The notes under the pieces are model-generated. The model was given only the letters and a program-made list of their open reading frames with translations. It did no database searches and was not told the origin of the DNA. A stretch of DNA of 64,000 bases, taken from positions 86,687,384-86,751,383 of the forward strand of contig CM042010.1 of assembly GCA_023525715.1 (NCBI GenBank), read 5' to 3'. The position numbers and the translations under genes are program-made. Positions within the stretch are counted from its first letter, which is position 1. Each line of letters begins with the position of its first letter. Positions 1 through 13,114 of the stretch are shown one piece after another. The DNA is from Cichorium intybus (taxonomy: Eukaryota; Streptophyta; Magnoliopsida; Asterales; Asteraceae).

Positions 1-360
1 GACCATATCCTATCACTACCCTTCTTGATTGACCATAACCCATCACAACCCTACCTGGTTGACCATAAACCATCACAACCCTTACTGGTTGACCATAACC
101 CATTAGAACCATACCTGGTTAACTATAACCCATCACAACCCCACCTGGTTGACCATAACCCATCACAACCCTTCCTGGTTGACCATAACCCATCATAACC
201 CTACCCGGTTGACCATAACCCATCACAACCCTTCCTGGTTGACCATAACCCATCACAACCCTACCTCATTGACCATAAACCATCACAACCCTTCCTGGTT
301 GACCATAACCCATCACAACCCTACCTGGTTGACCATAACCCATCACAACCCTTCCTGGTT

Positions 361-1300
361 GACTATAACCCATCACAACCCTACCTGGTTGACTATAACC
401 CATCACAACCCTTCCTGATTGACCATAACCCATCACAACCCTACCTGGTTGATGATAAACAATCACAACCCTTACTGGTTAACCATAACCCATCAGAACC
501 CTACCTGGTTAACTATAACCCATCACAACCCTAGCTGGTTGACCATAACCCATCAGAACCCTTACTGGTTGACTATAACCCATCACAACCCTACCTAGTT
601 GACCATAAACCATCACAACACTTCATGGTTGACCATAATCCATCACAACCCTACCTGGTTAAACATAACCATCACAACCCTAACTGGTTGACCGTAACCC
701 ATCACAACCCTACCTGGTTGACCATAACCCATCACAACCCTTCCTGGTTGACCATAACCCATCACAACCCTACCTAGTTGACCATAAACCATCACAACCC
801 TACATCATTGACCATAAACCATCACAACCCTTCCTGGTTGACCATAACCCATCACAACCCTAACTCCTTGACCATAAACCATCACAACCCTTCCTGGTTG
901 ACCATAACCCATCACAACCCTCCCTGGTTGACCATAACCCATCACAACCCTTTCTGGTTGACTATAACCCATCACAACCCTACCTGGTTGACTATAACCC
1001 ATCACAACCCTTCCTGATTGACCATAACCCATCACAACCCTACCTGGTTGACGATAAACAATCACAACCCTTACTGGTTGACCATAACCCATCAGAACCC
1101 TACCTGGTTAACTATAACCCATCACAACCCTAGCTGGTTGACCATAACCCATCAGAACCCTTCCTGGTTGACCATAACCCATCACAACCCTACCTAGTTG
1201 ACCATAAACCATCACAACACTTCGTGGTTGACCATAACCCATCACAACCCTACCTGGTTAAACATAACCATCACAACCCTAACTGGTTGACCGTAACCCA
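361..1300. repeat. About 600-bp higher-order duplication in the array
   Basis: The run of variant units at about 361-700 recurs at about 961-1300 with an offset near 600 bp. Both contain the same rare variants in the same order: a CACTTC(A/G)TGG unit, then a unit shortened by one base (AAACATAACCATC), then a unit with ACCGTAACCC. Shared rare variants in order point to a block duplication rather than independent mutation. Confidence 0.75.
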
Positions 1301-4300
1301 TCACAACCCTACCTGGTTGACCATAACCCATCACAACCCTTCCTGGTTGACCATAACCCATCACAACCCTACCTGGTTATCCATAACCCATCACAACCCT
1401 AGCTGGTTGACCATAACCCATCACAACCCTTCCTGGTTGACCATAACTCATCACAACTCTACCTGGTTGACCATAAACCATCACAACCCTTATTGGTTAA
1501 CCGTAACCCATCACAACCCTACCTCGTTAACCATAAGTCATCACAACCCTAGCTAATTGACCATAACCCATCACAACCCTTCCTAGTTGACCATAACCTA
1601 TCACAACCCTAGCTGGTTGACCATAACTCATCACAACCCTTCCTGGTTCACCATAACCCATCACAACCCTACCTGGTTAACCATAACCCATCACAACCCT
1701 TCCTGGTTGACCATAACCCATCACAACCCTACCTGGTTGACCATAAACTATCACAACCCTTACTGGTAGACCATAACCCATCACAACCCTACATGGTTAA
1801 CCATAACCTATCACAACCCTAGCTGGTTGACCATAACCCATCACAACCCTTCCTGGTTGACCATAACCCATCACAACCCTACCTGGTTGACCATAAACCA
1901 TTACAACCCTTACTGGTTGACCATAACCCATCACAACCCTACCTAGTTGACCATATCTCATCACAACCCTACCTAATTGACCATAACCCATCACAACCCT
2001 ACATGATTAACTATAACCCATCACAACCCTACCAGGTTGAAAATAACCCATCACAACCCTATCTGGTTGACGATAAACCATTACAACCCTTAATGGTTGA
2101 CCATAACCCATCACAACCCTACCTGGTCGACCAGAACCTATCACAACCCTACCTAGTTGACCAAAACCAATCTCAACCCTTCTTGATTGACCATAACCCA
2201 TCACAACCCTACCTGGTTGACCATAAACCATCACAACCCTTACTGGTTGACCATAACCCATCAGAACCTTACCTGGTTAACTATAACCCATCACAACCCT
2301 ACCTGGTTGACCATAACCCATCACAACCCTTCCTGGTTGACCATAACCCATCACAACCCTACCCGGTTGACCATAACCCATCACAACCCTTACTGGTTGA
2401 CCATAACCCATCACAACCCTACCTGGTTGACCATAACCCATCACAACGCTTATTGGTTAACCATAACCCATAACAACCCTACATGGTTCACCATAACCCA
2501 TCACAACCCTAACTGGTTGACCATAACCCATCACAACCCTACCTGGTTGACCATAACCCATCACAACCCTACCTGGTTGACCATAACCCATCACAACCCT
2601 ACCTCCTTGACCATAAACCATCACAACCCTTCCTGGTTGACCATAACCCACCACAACCCAACCTGGTTGACCATAAACCATCACAACCCATACTGGTTGA
2701 CCATAACCCATCAGAACCCTACCTGGTTAACTAGAATCCATCACAATCCTACCTGGTTGACCATAACCCATCACAACCCTTCCTAGTTGACCATAACCCA
2801 TCACAACCCTACCTAGTTGACCATAAACCATCACAACCCTTCGTGGTTGACCATAACCCATCACAACCCTACCTGGTTGACCATAACCCATCACAACCCT
2901 TTCTGGTTGACTATAACCCATCACAACCCTACCTGGTTGACTATAACCCATCACAACCCTTCCTGATTGACCATAACCCATCACAACCCTACCTGGTTGA
3001 CGATAAACAATCACAACCCTTACTGGTTGACCATAACCCATCAGAACCCTACCTGGTTAACTATAACCCATCACAACCCTAGCTGGTTGATCATAACCCA
3101 TCAGAACCCTTCCTGGTTGACCATAACCCATCACAACCCTACCTAGTTGACCATAAACCATCACAACACTTCGTGGTTGACCATAACCCATCACAACCCT
3201 ACCTGGTTAAACATAACCATCACAACCCTAATTGGTTGACCGTAACCCATCACAACCCTACCTGGTTGACCATAACCCATCACAACCCTTCCTGGTTGAC
3301 CATAACCCATCACAACCCTTCCTGGTTGACCATAACCCATCACAACCCTACCTGGTTATCCATAACCCATCACAACCCTAGCTGGTTGACCATAACCCAT
3401 CACAACCCTTCCTGGTTGACCATAACTCATCACAACTCTACCTGGTTGACCATAAACCATCACAACCCTTATTGGTTAACCGTAACCCATCACAACCCTA
3501 CCTCGTTAACCATAAGTCATCACAACCCTAGCTAATTGACCATAACCCATCACAACCCTTCCTAGTTGACCATAACCTATCACAACCCTAGCTGGTTGAC
3601 CATAACTCATCACAACCCTTCCTGGTTCACCATAACCCATCACAACCCTACCTGGTTGACCATAACCCATCACAACCCTTCCTGGTTGACCATAACCCAT
3701 CACAACCCTACCTGGTTGACCATAAACTATCACAACCCTTACTGGTTGACCATAACCCATCACAACCCTACATGGTTAACCATAACCTATCACAACCCTA
3801 GCTGGTTGACCATAACCCATCACAACCCTTCCTGGTTGACCATAACCCATCACAACCCTACCTGGTTGACCATAAACCATTACAACCCTTACTGGTTGAC
3901 CATAACCCATCACAACCCTACCTAGTTGACCATATCTCATCACAACCCTACCTAATTGACCATAACCCATCACAACCCTACATGATTAACTATAACCCAT
4001 CACAACCCTACCAGGTTGAAAATAACCCATCACAACCCTATCTGGTTGACGATAAACCATTACAACCCTTAATGGTTGACCATAACCCATCACAACCCTA
4101 CCTGGTCGACCAGAACCTATCACAACCCTACCTAGTTGACCAAAACCAATCTCAACCCTTCTTGATTGACCATAACCCATCACAACCCTACCTGGTTGAC
4201 CATAAACCATCACAACCCTTACTGGTTGACCATAACCCATCAGAACCTTACCTGGTTAACTATAACCCATCACAACCCTACCTGGTTGACCATAACCCAT

Positions 4301-4860
4301 CACAACCCTTCCTGGTTGACCATAACCCATCACAACCCTACCCGGTTGACCATAACCCATCACAACCCTTATTGGTTGACCATAACCCATCACAACCCTA
4401 CCTGGTTGACCATAACCCATCACAACGCTTATTGGTTAACCATAACCCATAACAACCCTACATGGTTCACCATAACCCATCACAACCCTAACTGGTTGAC
4501 CATAACCCATCACAACCCTACCTGGTTGACCATAACCCATCACAACCCTACCTGGTTGACCATAACCCATCACAACCCTACCTCCTTGACCATAAACCAT
4601 CACAACCCTTCCTGGTTGACCATAACCCACCACAACCCAACCTGGTTGACCATAAACCATCACAACCCATACTGGTTGACCATAACCCATCAGAACCCTA
4701 CCTGGTTAACTAGAATCCATCACAATCCTACCTGGTTGACCATAACCCATCACAACCCTTCCTAGTTGACCATAACCCATCACAACCCTACCTAGTTGAC
4801 CATAAACCATCACAACCCTTCGTGGTTGACCATAACCCATCACAACCCTACCTGGTTGAC
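900..4860. repeat. Tandem higher-order duplication of about 1.95-1.98 kb
   Basis: The sequence of unit variants at about 900-2850 is repeated at about 2850-4860. The offset is 1949 bp at the left and becomes 1979 bp after one extra 30-bp unit near 3300 in the second copy. Long stretches, for example 2003-2786 against 3982-4765, look the same apart from a very few bases. This is a recent unequal-exchange type duplication of about 65 units. Confidence 0.9.
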
Positions 4861-7800
4861 CATAACCCATCCCAACCCTTACTGGTTGATCATAACACAG
4901 CACAACCCTACCTGGTTAACCATAACCCATCACAACCGTAACTGGTTGACCATAACCCATCACAACCCTACCTGGTTGACCATAACCCATCACAACCCCA
5001 CCTGGTTGACCATAACCCATCACAACCCTTCCTGGTTGACCATAACCCATCACAACCCTTCCTGGTTGACCATAACCCATCCCAAGCCTACCTGGTTGAC
5101 CATAACCCATCACAACCCTACCTGGTTGACCATAACTCATCACACCCCTTCCTTGTTGACCATAACCCATCACAACCGTACATGGTAAACCATAACACAT
5201 CACAACCCTTACTAGTTGACCATAACCCATCACAACCCTTCCTGGTTGACCATAACCCATCACAACCCTACCTAGTTGACCATAAACCATCACAACCCTT
5301 CGTGGTTGACCATAACCCATCATAACCCGACCTGGTTAACCATAACCCATCACAACCCTTACTGGTTGATCATAACACATCACAACCCTACCTGGTTAAC
5401 CATAACCCATCACAACCGTAACTGGTTGACCATAACCCATAACAACCCTACCTGGTTGACCATAACCCATCACAACCCTACCTGGTTGACCATAACCCAT
5501 CACAACCCTTCCTGGTTGATCATAACCCATCACAACCCTACCTGGTTGACAATAACCCATCTCAACCCTACCAGGTTGACCATAACCCATCACAACCCTT
5601 CCTAGTTGACCATAACCCATCACAACCCTACCTGGTTGACAATAACCCATCACAACCTGGTTAACCATAACCTATCACAACCCTACCTGGTTGACCATAA
5701 CCCATCACAACCCTACATGGTTGACCGTAACACATCATAACCCTACATGGTTAACGATAACCCATCACAACCATACCTGGTTGACAATAACCCATCACAA
5801 CCCTATCTGGTTGACGATAACCCATTACAACCCTTACTGGTTGACCATAACCCATCACAACCTTACCTGGTTGACCATAACCTATCACAACCCTACCTGG
5901 TTTACCATAACCCATCACAACCCTTCCTGATTGACCATAACCCATCACAACCCTACTTGGTTGACCATAAACCATCACAACCCTTACTGGTTGACCATAA
6001 CCCATCAGAACCCTACCTGGTTAATTATAACCCATCACAACCCTACCTGGTTAACCATAACCCATCACAACTCTTCCTGGTTGACCATAACCCATCACAA
6101 CCCTACCCGGTTGACCATAACCCATCATAACCCTTACTGGTTGACCATAACCCATCACAACCCTACCTGGTTGACCATAACCCATCACAACGCTTACTGG
6201 TTAACCATAACCCATCACAACCTTACCTGGTTAAACATAACCCATCACAACCCTAACTGGTTGACCATAACCCATCAGAACCCTACTTGGTTGACCATAA
6301 CCCATCACAACTCTACCTGGTTGACCATAACCCATCACAACCCTTCCTGGTTGACCATAACCCATCATAACCCTACCTCCTTGACCATAAACCATGACAA
6401 CATTTCCTGGTTGACCATAACCCATCACAACCCTACATGGTTGACCATAACCCATCACAACCTTACCTGGTTGACTATAACCCATCACAACCCTTCTTGA
6501 TTGACCATAACCCATCACAACCCTACCTGGTTGACCATAAACCATCATAACCCTTACTGGTTGACCATAACCCATCAAAACCCTACCTGGTTAACTATAA
6601 CCCATCACAACCCTACCTGGTTGACCATAACCCATCACAAGCCTTCCTGGTTGACCATAACCCATCACAACCCTACCTAGTTGACCATAAACCATCACAA
6701 CCCTTCGTGGTTGACCATAACCCATCACCACCCTACCTGGTTAACCATAACCCATCACAACCCTAACTGGTTGACCGTAACCCATAACAACCCTACCTGG
6801 TTGGCCATAACCCATCACAACCCTTCCTGGTTGACCATAACCCATTACAACCCTACCTAGTTGACCATAAACCATCACAACCCTACCTCATTGACCATAA
6901 ACCATCACAACCCTACATGGTTTACCATAACCCATCACTACCCTACCTGGTTGACCATAAACCATCACAACCCTTACTGGTTGACCATAACCCATCACAA
7001 CCCTACCTGGTTGACCATAACCCATCACAACCCTACCTGGTTGACCATAACCCATCAGAACCCTACCTGGTTGACCATAACCCATCACAACCCTTCCTGG
7101 TTTACCATAACCCATCACAACCCTACCTGGTTGACAATAACCCATCACAACCCATACTGGTTGACCATAACCAATCACAACCCTTTCTGGTTGACCATAA
7201 CTCATCACAACCCTAGCTGGTTGACCATAACCAATCACAACCCTTTCTGGTTGACCATAACTCATCACAACCCTACCTGGTTGACCATAAACCATCACAG
7301 CCCTTACTGGTTGACCATAACCCATCACAACCCTACCTGGGTAACCATAAGCCATCACAACACTAGCTGGTTGACCATAACCCATCACAACCCTTCCTGG
7401 TTGACCATAACCCATCACAACCATAGCTGGTTGACCGTAACTCATCACAACCCTTCCGGATTCACCATAACCCATCACAACCCTACCTGGTTGACCATAA
7501 CCCATCACAACCCTTCCTGGTTGACCATAACCCATCACAACCCTAGTTGGTTGACCATAAAGCATCACAACCCTTACTGGTTAACCATAACCCATCACAA
7601 CCCTACCTAGTTAACTATAACCCATCACAACCCTAGCTGGTTGACCATAACCCATCACAACCCTTCCTGGTTGACGATAACCCATCACAACCCTACCTGG
7701 TTGACCATAATCCATTACAACCCTTACTGGTTGACCATAACCCATCACAACCCTACCTGGTTGACCATATCTCATCACAACCCTACCTGATTGACCATAA

Positions 7801-10327
7801 CCCATCACAACCCTTCCTGGTTGACCATAACCCATCACAAACCTATCTGGTTGACCATAACTCATGACAAACCTTCCTGGTTCACCATAACCCATCACAA
7901 CCCTACCTGGTTGACCATAACCCATCAAAACCCTACGTGGTTAGCTATAACCTATCACAACCCTACATAGTTGACCATAACACATCACAACCTTTACTGG
8001 TTGACCATAACCCATCACAACCCTTACTGGTTGACCAAAACCCATCACAACCCTACCTGGTTGACCATAACCCATCACAACCCTACCTGGTTGACCATAA
8101 CCCGTCAGAACCCTACCTGGTTGACCATAACCCATCACAACCCTTCCTGGTTTACCATAACCCATCATAACCCTACCTGGTTGACAATAACCCATCACAA
8201 CCCATACTGGTTGACCATAACCCATCACAACCCTACCTGGTTGACCATAACCCATCACAACCCTACATGGTTGACCATAACACATCATAACCCAACATGA
8301 TTAACTATAACCCATCACTACCCTACCTGGTTGAAAATAACCCATCACAACCCTATCTGGTTGACGATAACCCATTACAACCCTTTATGGTTGACCATAA
8401 CCCATCACAACGATACCTGGTTGACCAGAACCTATCATAACCCTACCTGGTTGACCATAAACCAACAAAACCCTTACTGGTTGATCATAACCCATCAGAA
8501 CCCTACCTGGTTAACTATAAACCATCACAACCCTACCTGGTTGACCATAACCCATCACAACTCTTCCTGGTTGACTATAACCCATCACAACCCTACCCGG
8601 TTGACCATAACCCATCAAAACCCTTACTGGTTGACCATAACCCATCACAACCCTACCTGGTTGACCATAACCCATCACAACGCTTACTGGTTAACCATAA
8701 CCCATCACAACCCTACATGGTTCACCATAACCCATCACAACCCTAACTGGTTGACCATAACCCATCACAACCCTACCTGGTTGACCATAAGCCATCACAA
8801 CCCTACCTGGTTGACCATAACCCATCACAACCCTTCCTGGTTGACCATAACCCATCACAACCCTACCTCATTGACCATAAACCATCACAACCCTTCCTAG
8901 TTGACCATAAACCATCATAACCCTTCGTGGTTGACCATAACCCATCACAACCCTACCTGGTTGACCATAACCCATCACAACCCTTACTAGTTGATCATAA
9001 CACATCACAACCCTACCTGGTTAACCATAACCCATCACAACCGTAACTGGTTGACCATAACTCATTACAACCCTACCTGGTTAACTATAACCATCACAAC
9101 CCTACCTGGTTGACCATAACCCATCACAACCCTTCCTGGTTGACCATAACCCATCACAACCCTACCGCATTGACCATAAACTATCACAACCCTTCCTGGT
9201 TGACCATAACCCATCACTACCCTACCTGGTTGACCATAAACCATCATAACCCTTACTGGTTGACCATAACCCATCATAACCCTACCTGGTTAACCATAAC
9301 CCATCACAACCCTAGCTGGTTGACCATAACCCATCACAACTCTTCCTGGTTGACCATAACCCATCACAACCCTACCTGGTTGACCATAAACCATCACAAC
9401 CCTTACTGGTTGACCATAACCCATCACAACCCTACCTGGTTGACCATAAACCATCACAAACCTTACTAGTTGACCATAACCCATCACAACCCAACCTGGT
9501 TAACCATAACCCATCACAACCCTTACTGGTTGACCATAACCCATCACAACCCTTCCTGGTTGACCATAACCCATCACAACCCTACCTGGTTGACCATAAA
9601 CCATTACAACCCTTACTGGTTGACCACAACCCATCACAACCCTACCTGGTTGACCATAACCCATCACAACCCTACCTGATTGACCATAACCCATTACAAC
9701 CCTACCTGGTTGAACAAAACCCATCATAACCCTACCTGGTTGACTATAACCCATCACAACCCTTCCTGGTTGACAATAACTGTAAGATCCGTATCCTGAT
9801 TATAACATATACTTAAAATAAGAGTGTTAGGAATTATATGATTTTTGGTAGTTATAAAGCTAAGAAAAACTTTAGTTACAATTTCATATAAAATCAGCAT
9901 TTTGTGTCGTTTTTAGAAAAATCATAATTAATTCTAGAAAAATCGTTTGGACCTCAAACCAGTGCACAAAGTTTACAAATTGAGTCTAGTACAATTACCA
10001 AACATAATAGTAAGCTTGAAAATGACATTATTTATGGTAAAAAATGCAATCTTTACTGATTAGTTCGGAATTGACAGATTAGATAGTCTGTTTTCAAAAA
10101 TTCATAATAAATCATAGAAAAATCGTATAAATACGTAAAATACATCCCTGGAAAGGTATGGAGATGAATTTTCTGAATATCAAATAAAAACATGAATTTA
10201 ATGGGTTTAAGATCGGCTAAAACAGTCTTGAACAGACTGATTCTAGAAGGCCTTTAATTTCAACAAAATTATATTATTAAAATCTTTTGTCAAAAGTGTC
10301 ATGCCATTTTTTATTCAAGAATTCAAG

Positions 10328-10335
10328 TATAAATA
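10328..10335 (+). promoter_or_regulatory. LTR TATA box (TATAAATA)
   Basis: TATAAATACCCC lies about 550 bp inside the 5' LTR, followed by a CA-rich leader. This is the expected place for the U3/R junction. The same box is at 16168-16175 in the 3' LTR, where it could drive transcription into the flanking satellite. Confidence 0.7.
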
Positions 10336-11067
10336 CCCCTCAAAACATCTCATAAACCACACCAACAAATCTCAATCCAATATATAGAGGTTTCTAAGCA
10401 CTAGAGTGTAAGAAGTGAGCGGAAGGAAGCTCAAAAGCCTAGCGAAGAAGTTATAGGTTCCGACGACTGGTCATAAGGTAACTACAAACTTTTCTATAGC
10501 TTAATTAGGTATTGTAAAATAGTTTTTGTGTTAAGAAGTAGAATATTTAATAAGTATAACATATGTTATATTATACTAATTTCTAACAATAGTAAACAAA
10601 AACCTTAAAATGTCGTTATTATAACAATTCGTAATTTCCGAATATAATACCGATTGATTTACTTACGAGGACGGTGACTAGGCCGATTACTTGGGATCTG
10701 GTTGTTGGATTTTCCGAAAGGCTAAAATGTTGAAAGGATCCTGCCACCCCATCTAATCTTCTACCTGGCCGTTCTTTACTTGATAAATCATGGAGTATCA
10801 TATTGGAATTATTGAAGGGTTTAATGATGCGACTATAATATAGTTAAGGATTAAGAAATGATAGATTTCTTATTATGTTAACAGTTAAAGTGAAGGAAAT
10901 ACAAAGCCGAGAAAGATAAACGATATAGTCAACTATAATTAGGTGAGTCTTCTCACTATACTATAGGTGATATTGCATGCGTAGGAAGGAAGATATGTTA
11001 GACTAAGGTGATCTTACCTGTTATGATAATTGTATGAATTATTGCTATGATAATGATTGTTTGTGGA

Positions 11068-11216
11068 CGGAACGGGATAGCCCGCGAGCCAATAGGCGGA
11101 ACGGGAATAGCCTGCGAGTCATTAGACGGAACGGGAAAAGCCTGCGAGCGATAAGACAGAACGGGAACTGCCCGTGAGTCTTCAGGCGGAACAGGGATAG
11201 CCCGTGAGTCTCACAG
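11068..11216 (+). repeat. Five tandem 29-31-bp repeats with small GC stems in the LTR
   Basis: Five units start CGGAAC(G/A)GGGA and contain short stems such as CGGG-ATAG-CCCG; units 2 and 3 have CGGG with CCTG, which still pair through a G-T wobble. The same block is at 16908-17056 in the 3' LTR. It lies downstream of the TATA box, so it would be present in the RNA. Confidence 0.75.
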
Positions 11217-11570
11217 ACATATGAATGGTTATTGTGTGTTGTATGTTATGTGATGGATCGTATGGTATTTTCAGGAACTCACTAAGCTCCATGCTTACCC
11301 TTTCCCTATATAAACTATTGTTTCAGGTACATCAGGTACAATGGATGGCAAGGCGTGATGTGTATACACTGTGCTGCTTCATTGGAGGACTGTTTTTGAA
11401 TTAATATTCCGCTATATTGTGATTTCGTTAACTTCTGTTAATCATGGGGTGTTTTCATTAAACTTATAAGTTATGGAATTTTGTCAAAATTAATTAAGTG
11501 GCTTTTCTTATATTGAAGTTTTCGTTTAAAATTTTTTAAATTTACTCAAAAATTTTGGGATGTTACAAGT

Positions 11571-11582
11571 TGGTATCAGAGC
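11571..11582 (+). other. Primer-binding site, initiator tRNA-Met type
   Basis: TGGTATCAGAGC sits three bases after the end of the 5' LTR. It is complementary to the 3' end of plant initiator tRNA-Met, the usual primer for minus-strand synthesis in Gypsy and Copia elements. Confidence 0.93.
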
Positions 11583-13114
11583 ACAGCTTGAGAGAATCAG
11601 GCTCACTTAGTGAGTTCTGGACTCAAGTTGAGGCTTAAGAGTTTTCTTAAAATATTTTTACGAAAGAAGTATGTTTTATGAAGGGTGAACTGAAGACACA
11701 GTGTGTACCGCCAGCCGACGCCAGTATGAGAAAAGGGTTAAGTATTTAATATTCTGGATGTTAAAAAAAACATATGGTATATGTTTGCTGAAATGCCTGG
11801 TAGAGATCACATATTGTTGTATTATTATCTGCTATTTGCTAATAGAACTGTATGCTAGTGCCGATAGGTTGCTTAGAGATTTCCACTAAGTTGTATACAA
11901 TATGGACTGAATAGTCATAGAATGTGTGAGTTGACCTTGTTGCATGTTCCTTGTTTGGTTGTTGCCTTAGGGAAGATTCTCTTATTTGAAAGACTGTTTA
12001 GTTCGATATTGTATACAACTACGTTCGCGAAACAACCTGTCATCACTGGAGGAAGTTCCGTCTTAGTTAGAATAGCAGGGTGGGGGTGGGATTCCAAGTA
12101 TTCCTAGAAGGGTTGACATATGCCTTGTAAGGGCATATGTGTTAAAATTATCGGTAAGAAGCGAATTGGATATTTCGAGACGGGTCTTGGAACGAACATG
12201 GATAGGTGTGGAAGGTAGTAGTAGAGCTCCTACTATCGAAAGCACAGGATCCACGTTCGAGTCGGGAGTTCATCACGAAGGATCCAAGGAGCTGAATATG
12301 TGAGTGTCTGGCATAATTAACTTAAATGCTAGTGTAATGTGGTAAACTTTTATCCATTCAATTTTTGAATGTTGATTGTGAGGTTCAGTAAGAACAATTA
12401 AGATGCGATCATACCAGTTTGGTTGGACCGATCATGCTTAAGTTAATTACTGAGCTTAAAGACTGTTGAAAGGGAGAATGCCAAAATGCTATTGTGGTAG
12501 CTATTTTTCATGCAACTAATGGGCGCACAAGTCAGACAGGGACTAGAGGATGCAAGGGTGAGTTTTCCAACTCACGGTCAAAGAGGTGCAAGCGGCGCCT
12601 GAGATGATAGCGGGTATTTTTGAGTCAACTCTGTACATGCCTAGTGCTGTGTAATAGTGGGGCTACCTACCCTTGTATTGATCTTACTTGGGTAATTGAT
12701 CAGGTCGTGTGGGTTGAGAGTTTGGATCACTCACTCGTGATTGAGGTAACTGACGATAGAGGTATTGACTAGGGTCGCAAGCGGATGAGTAACATATGGT
12801 GGTTGATGTAAACATCTTTACATTATCGAAACATGTTTATTGAGATAGTGTTTGCCCCCGATGCAAGTTGTTGGCTGAGCAGAGTGGGCTTGTTTTTCGT
12901 TCGAGAGAGTAAGGGCTCGTAAAAAAAAATTATAAATCGAATAAACAGACTTGGACTTTAGTCCAAGTGGGGGAGGAATACGAAATTAAGGGAACAACAT
13001 GAATATTATATTGAATCGATGAAGTTATTAAAATTATAGTAACATGTCAATATATTTAATTCATTACTACAACTTTATATTAATACATTAAGAAAAGTTT
13101 ACAGAACTGCTAAC
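11583..13114. other. Non-coding 5' interior of the RWP-RK-carrying element
   Basis: No open frame longer than about 63 codons and no retroviral-type domain can be seen. Near its end, 12950-12967 forms a perfect 8-bp stem (CTTGGACT-TT-AGTCCAAG) directly followed by a purine run TGGGGGAGG. This resembles a second polypurine tract and may mark the old 3' end of the parent element, beyond which the captured gene was added. Confidence 0.6.

Larger units (their letters stand above)
1..9780. repeat. 30-bp minisatellite array, left arm
   Basis: Head-to-tail units of 30 bp fill this stretch and run off the left edge. The most constant part is ACCATAACCCATCACAACCC, followed by a variable stretch (TACCTGG, TTCCTGG or TTACTGG) and TTGACC or TTAACC. 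Units carrying AAACC instead of AACCC are usually the ones ending TTACTGG, so subtypes exist. Most units are exactly 30 bp; a few 1-bp or larger length changes shift the phase (near 665, 1264, 3214, 5655 and 9090). Because 30 is divisible by three, several frames on both strands stay open for long distances and encode decapeptide repeats, but stops from TAG variants break all of them, and I do not regard them as genes. Confidence 0.97.
9781..11567 (+). repeat. 5' LTR of the RWP-RK-carrying element
   Basis: It is bounded by TG and CA and paired with 15621-17407 at a constant offset of 5840 bp. It contains a TATA box at 10328-10335 and a short tandem repeat at 11068-11216. A minus-strand frame of 60 codons inside it differs slightly between the LTR copies and looks incidental. 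Confidence 0.96.

Noticed and set aside
1..9780. CRISPR array
   Set aside because: The units are contiguous with no unique spacers, no cas-like genes are near, and the DNA is from a plant.
1..9780. Telomere-derived origin of the 30-bp unit
   Set aside because: ATAACCC and AACCCTA parts resemble telomeric DNA, but the unit as a whole does not reduce to heptamers.
11701..12254. Gag remnant in the RKD-carrying element
   Set aside because: Short frames of about 60 codons on both strands show no Gag, zinc-knuckle or protease motif.
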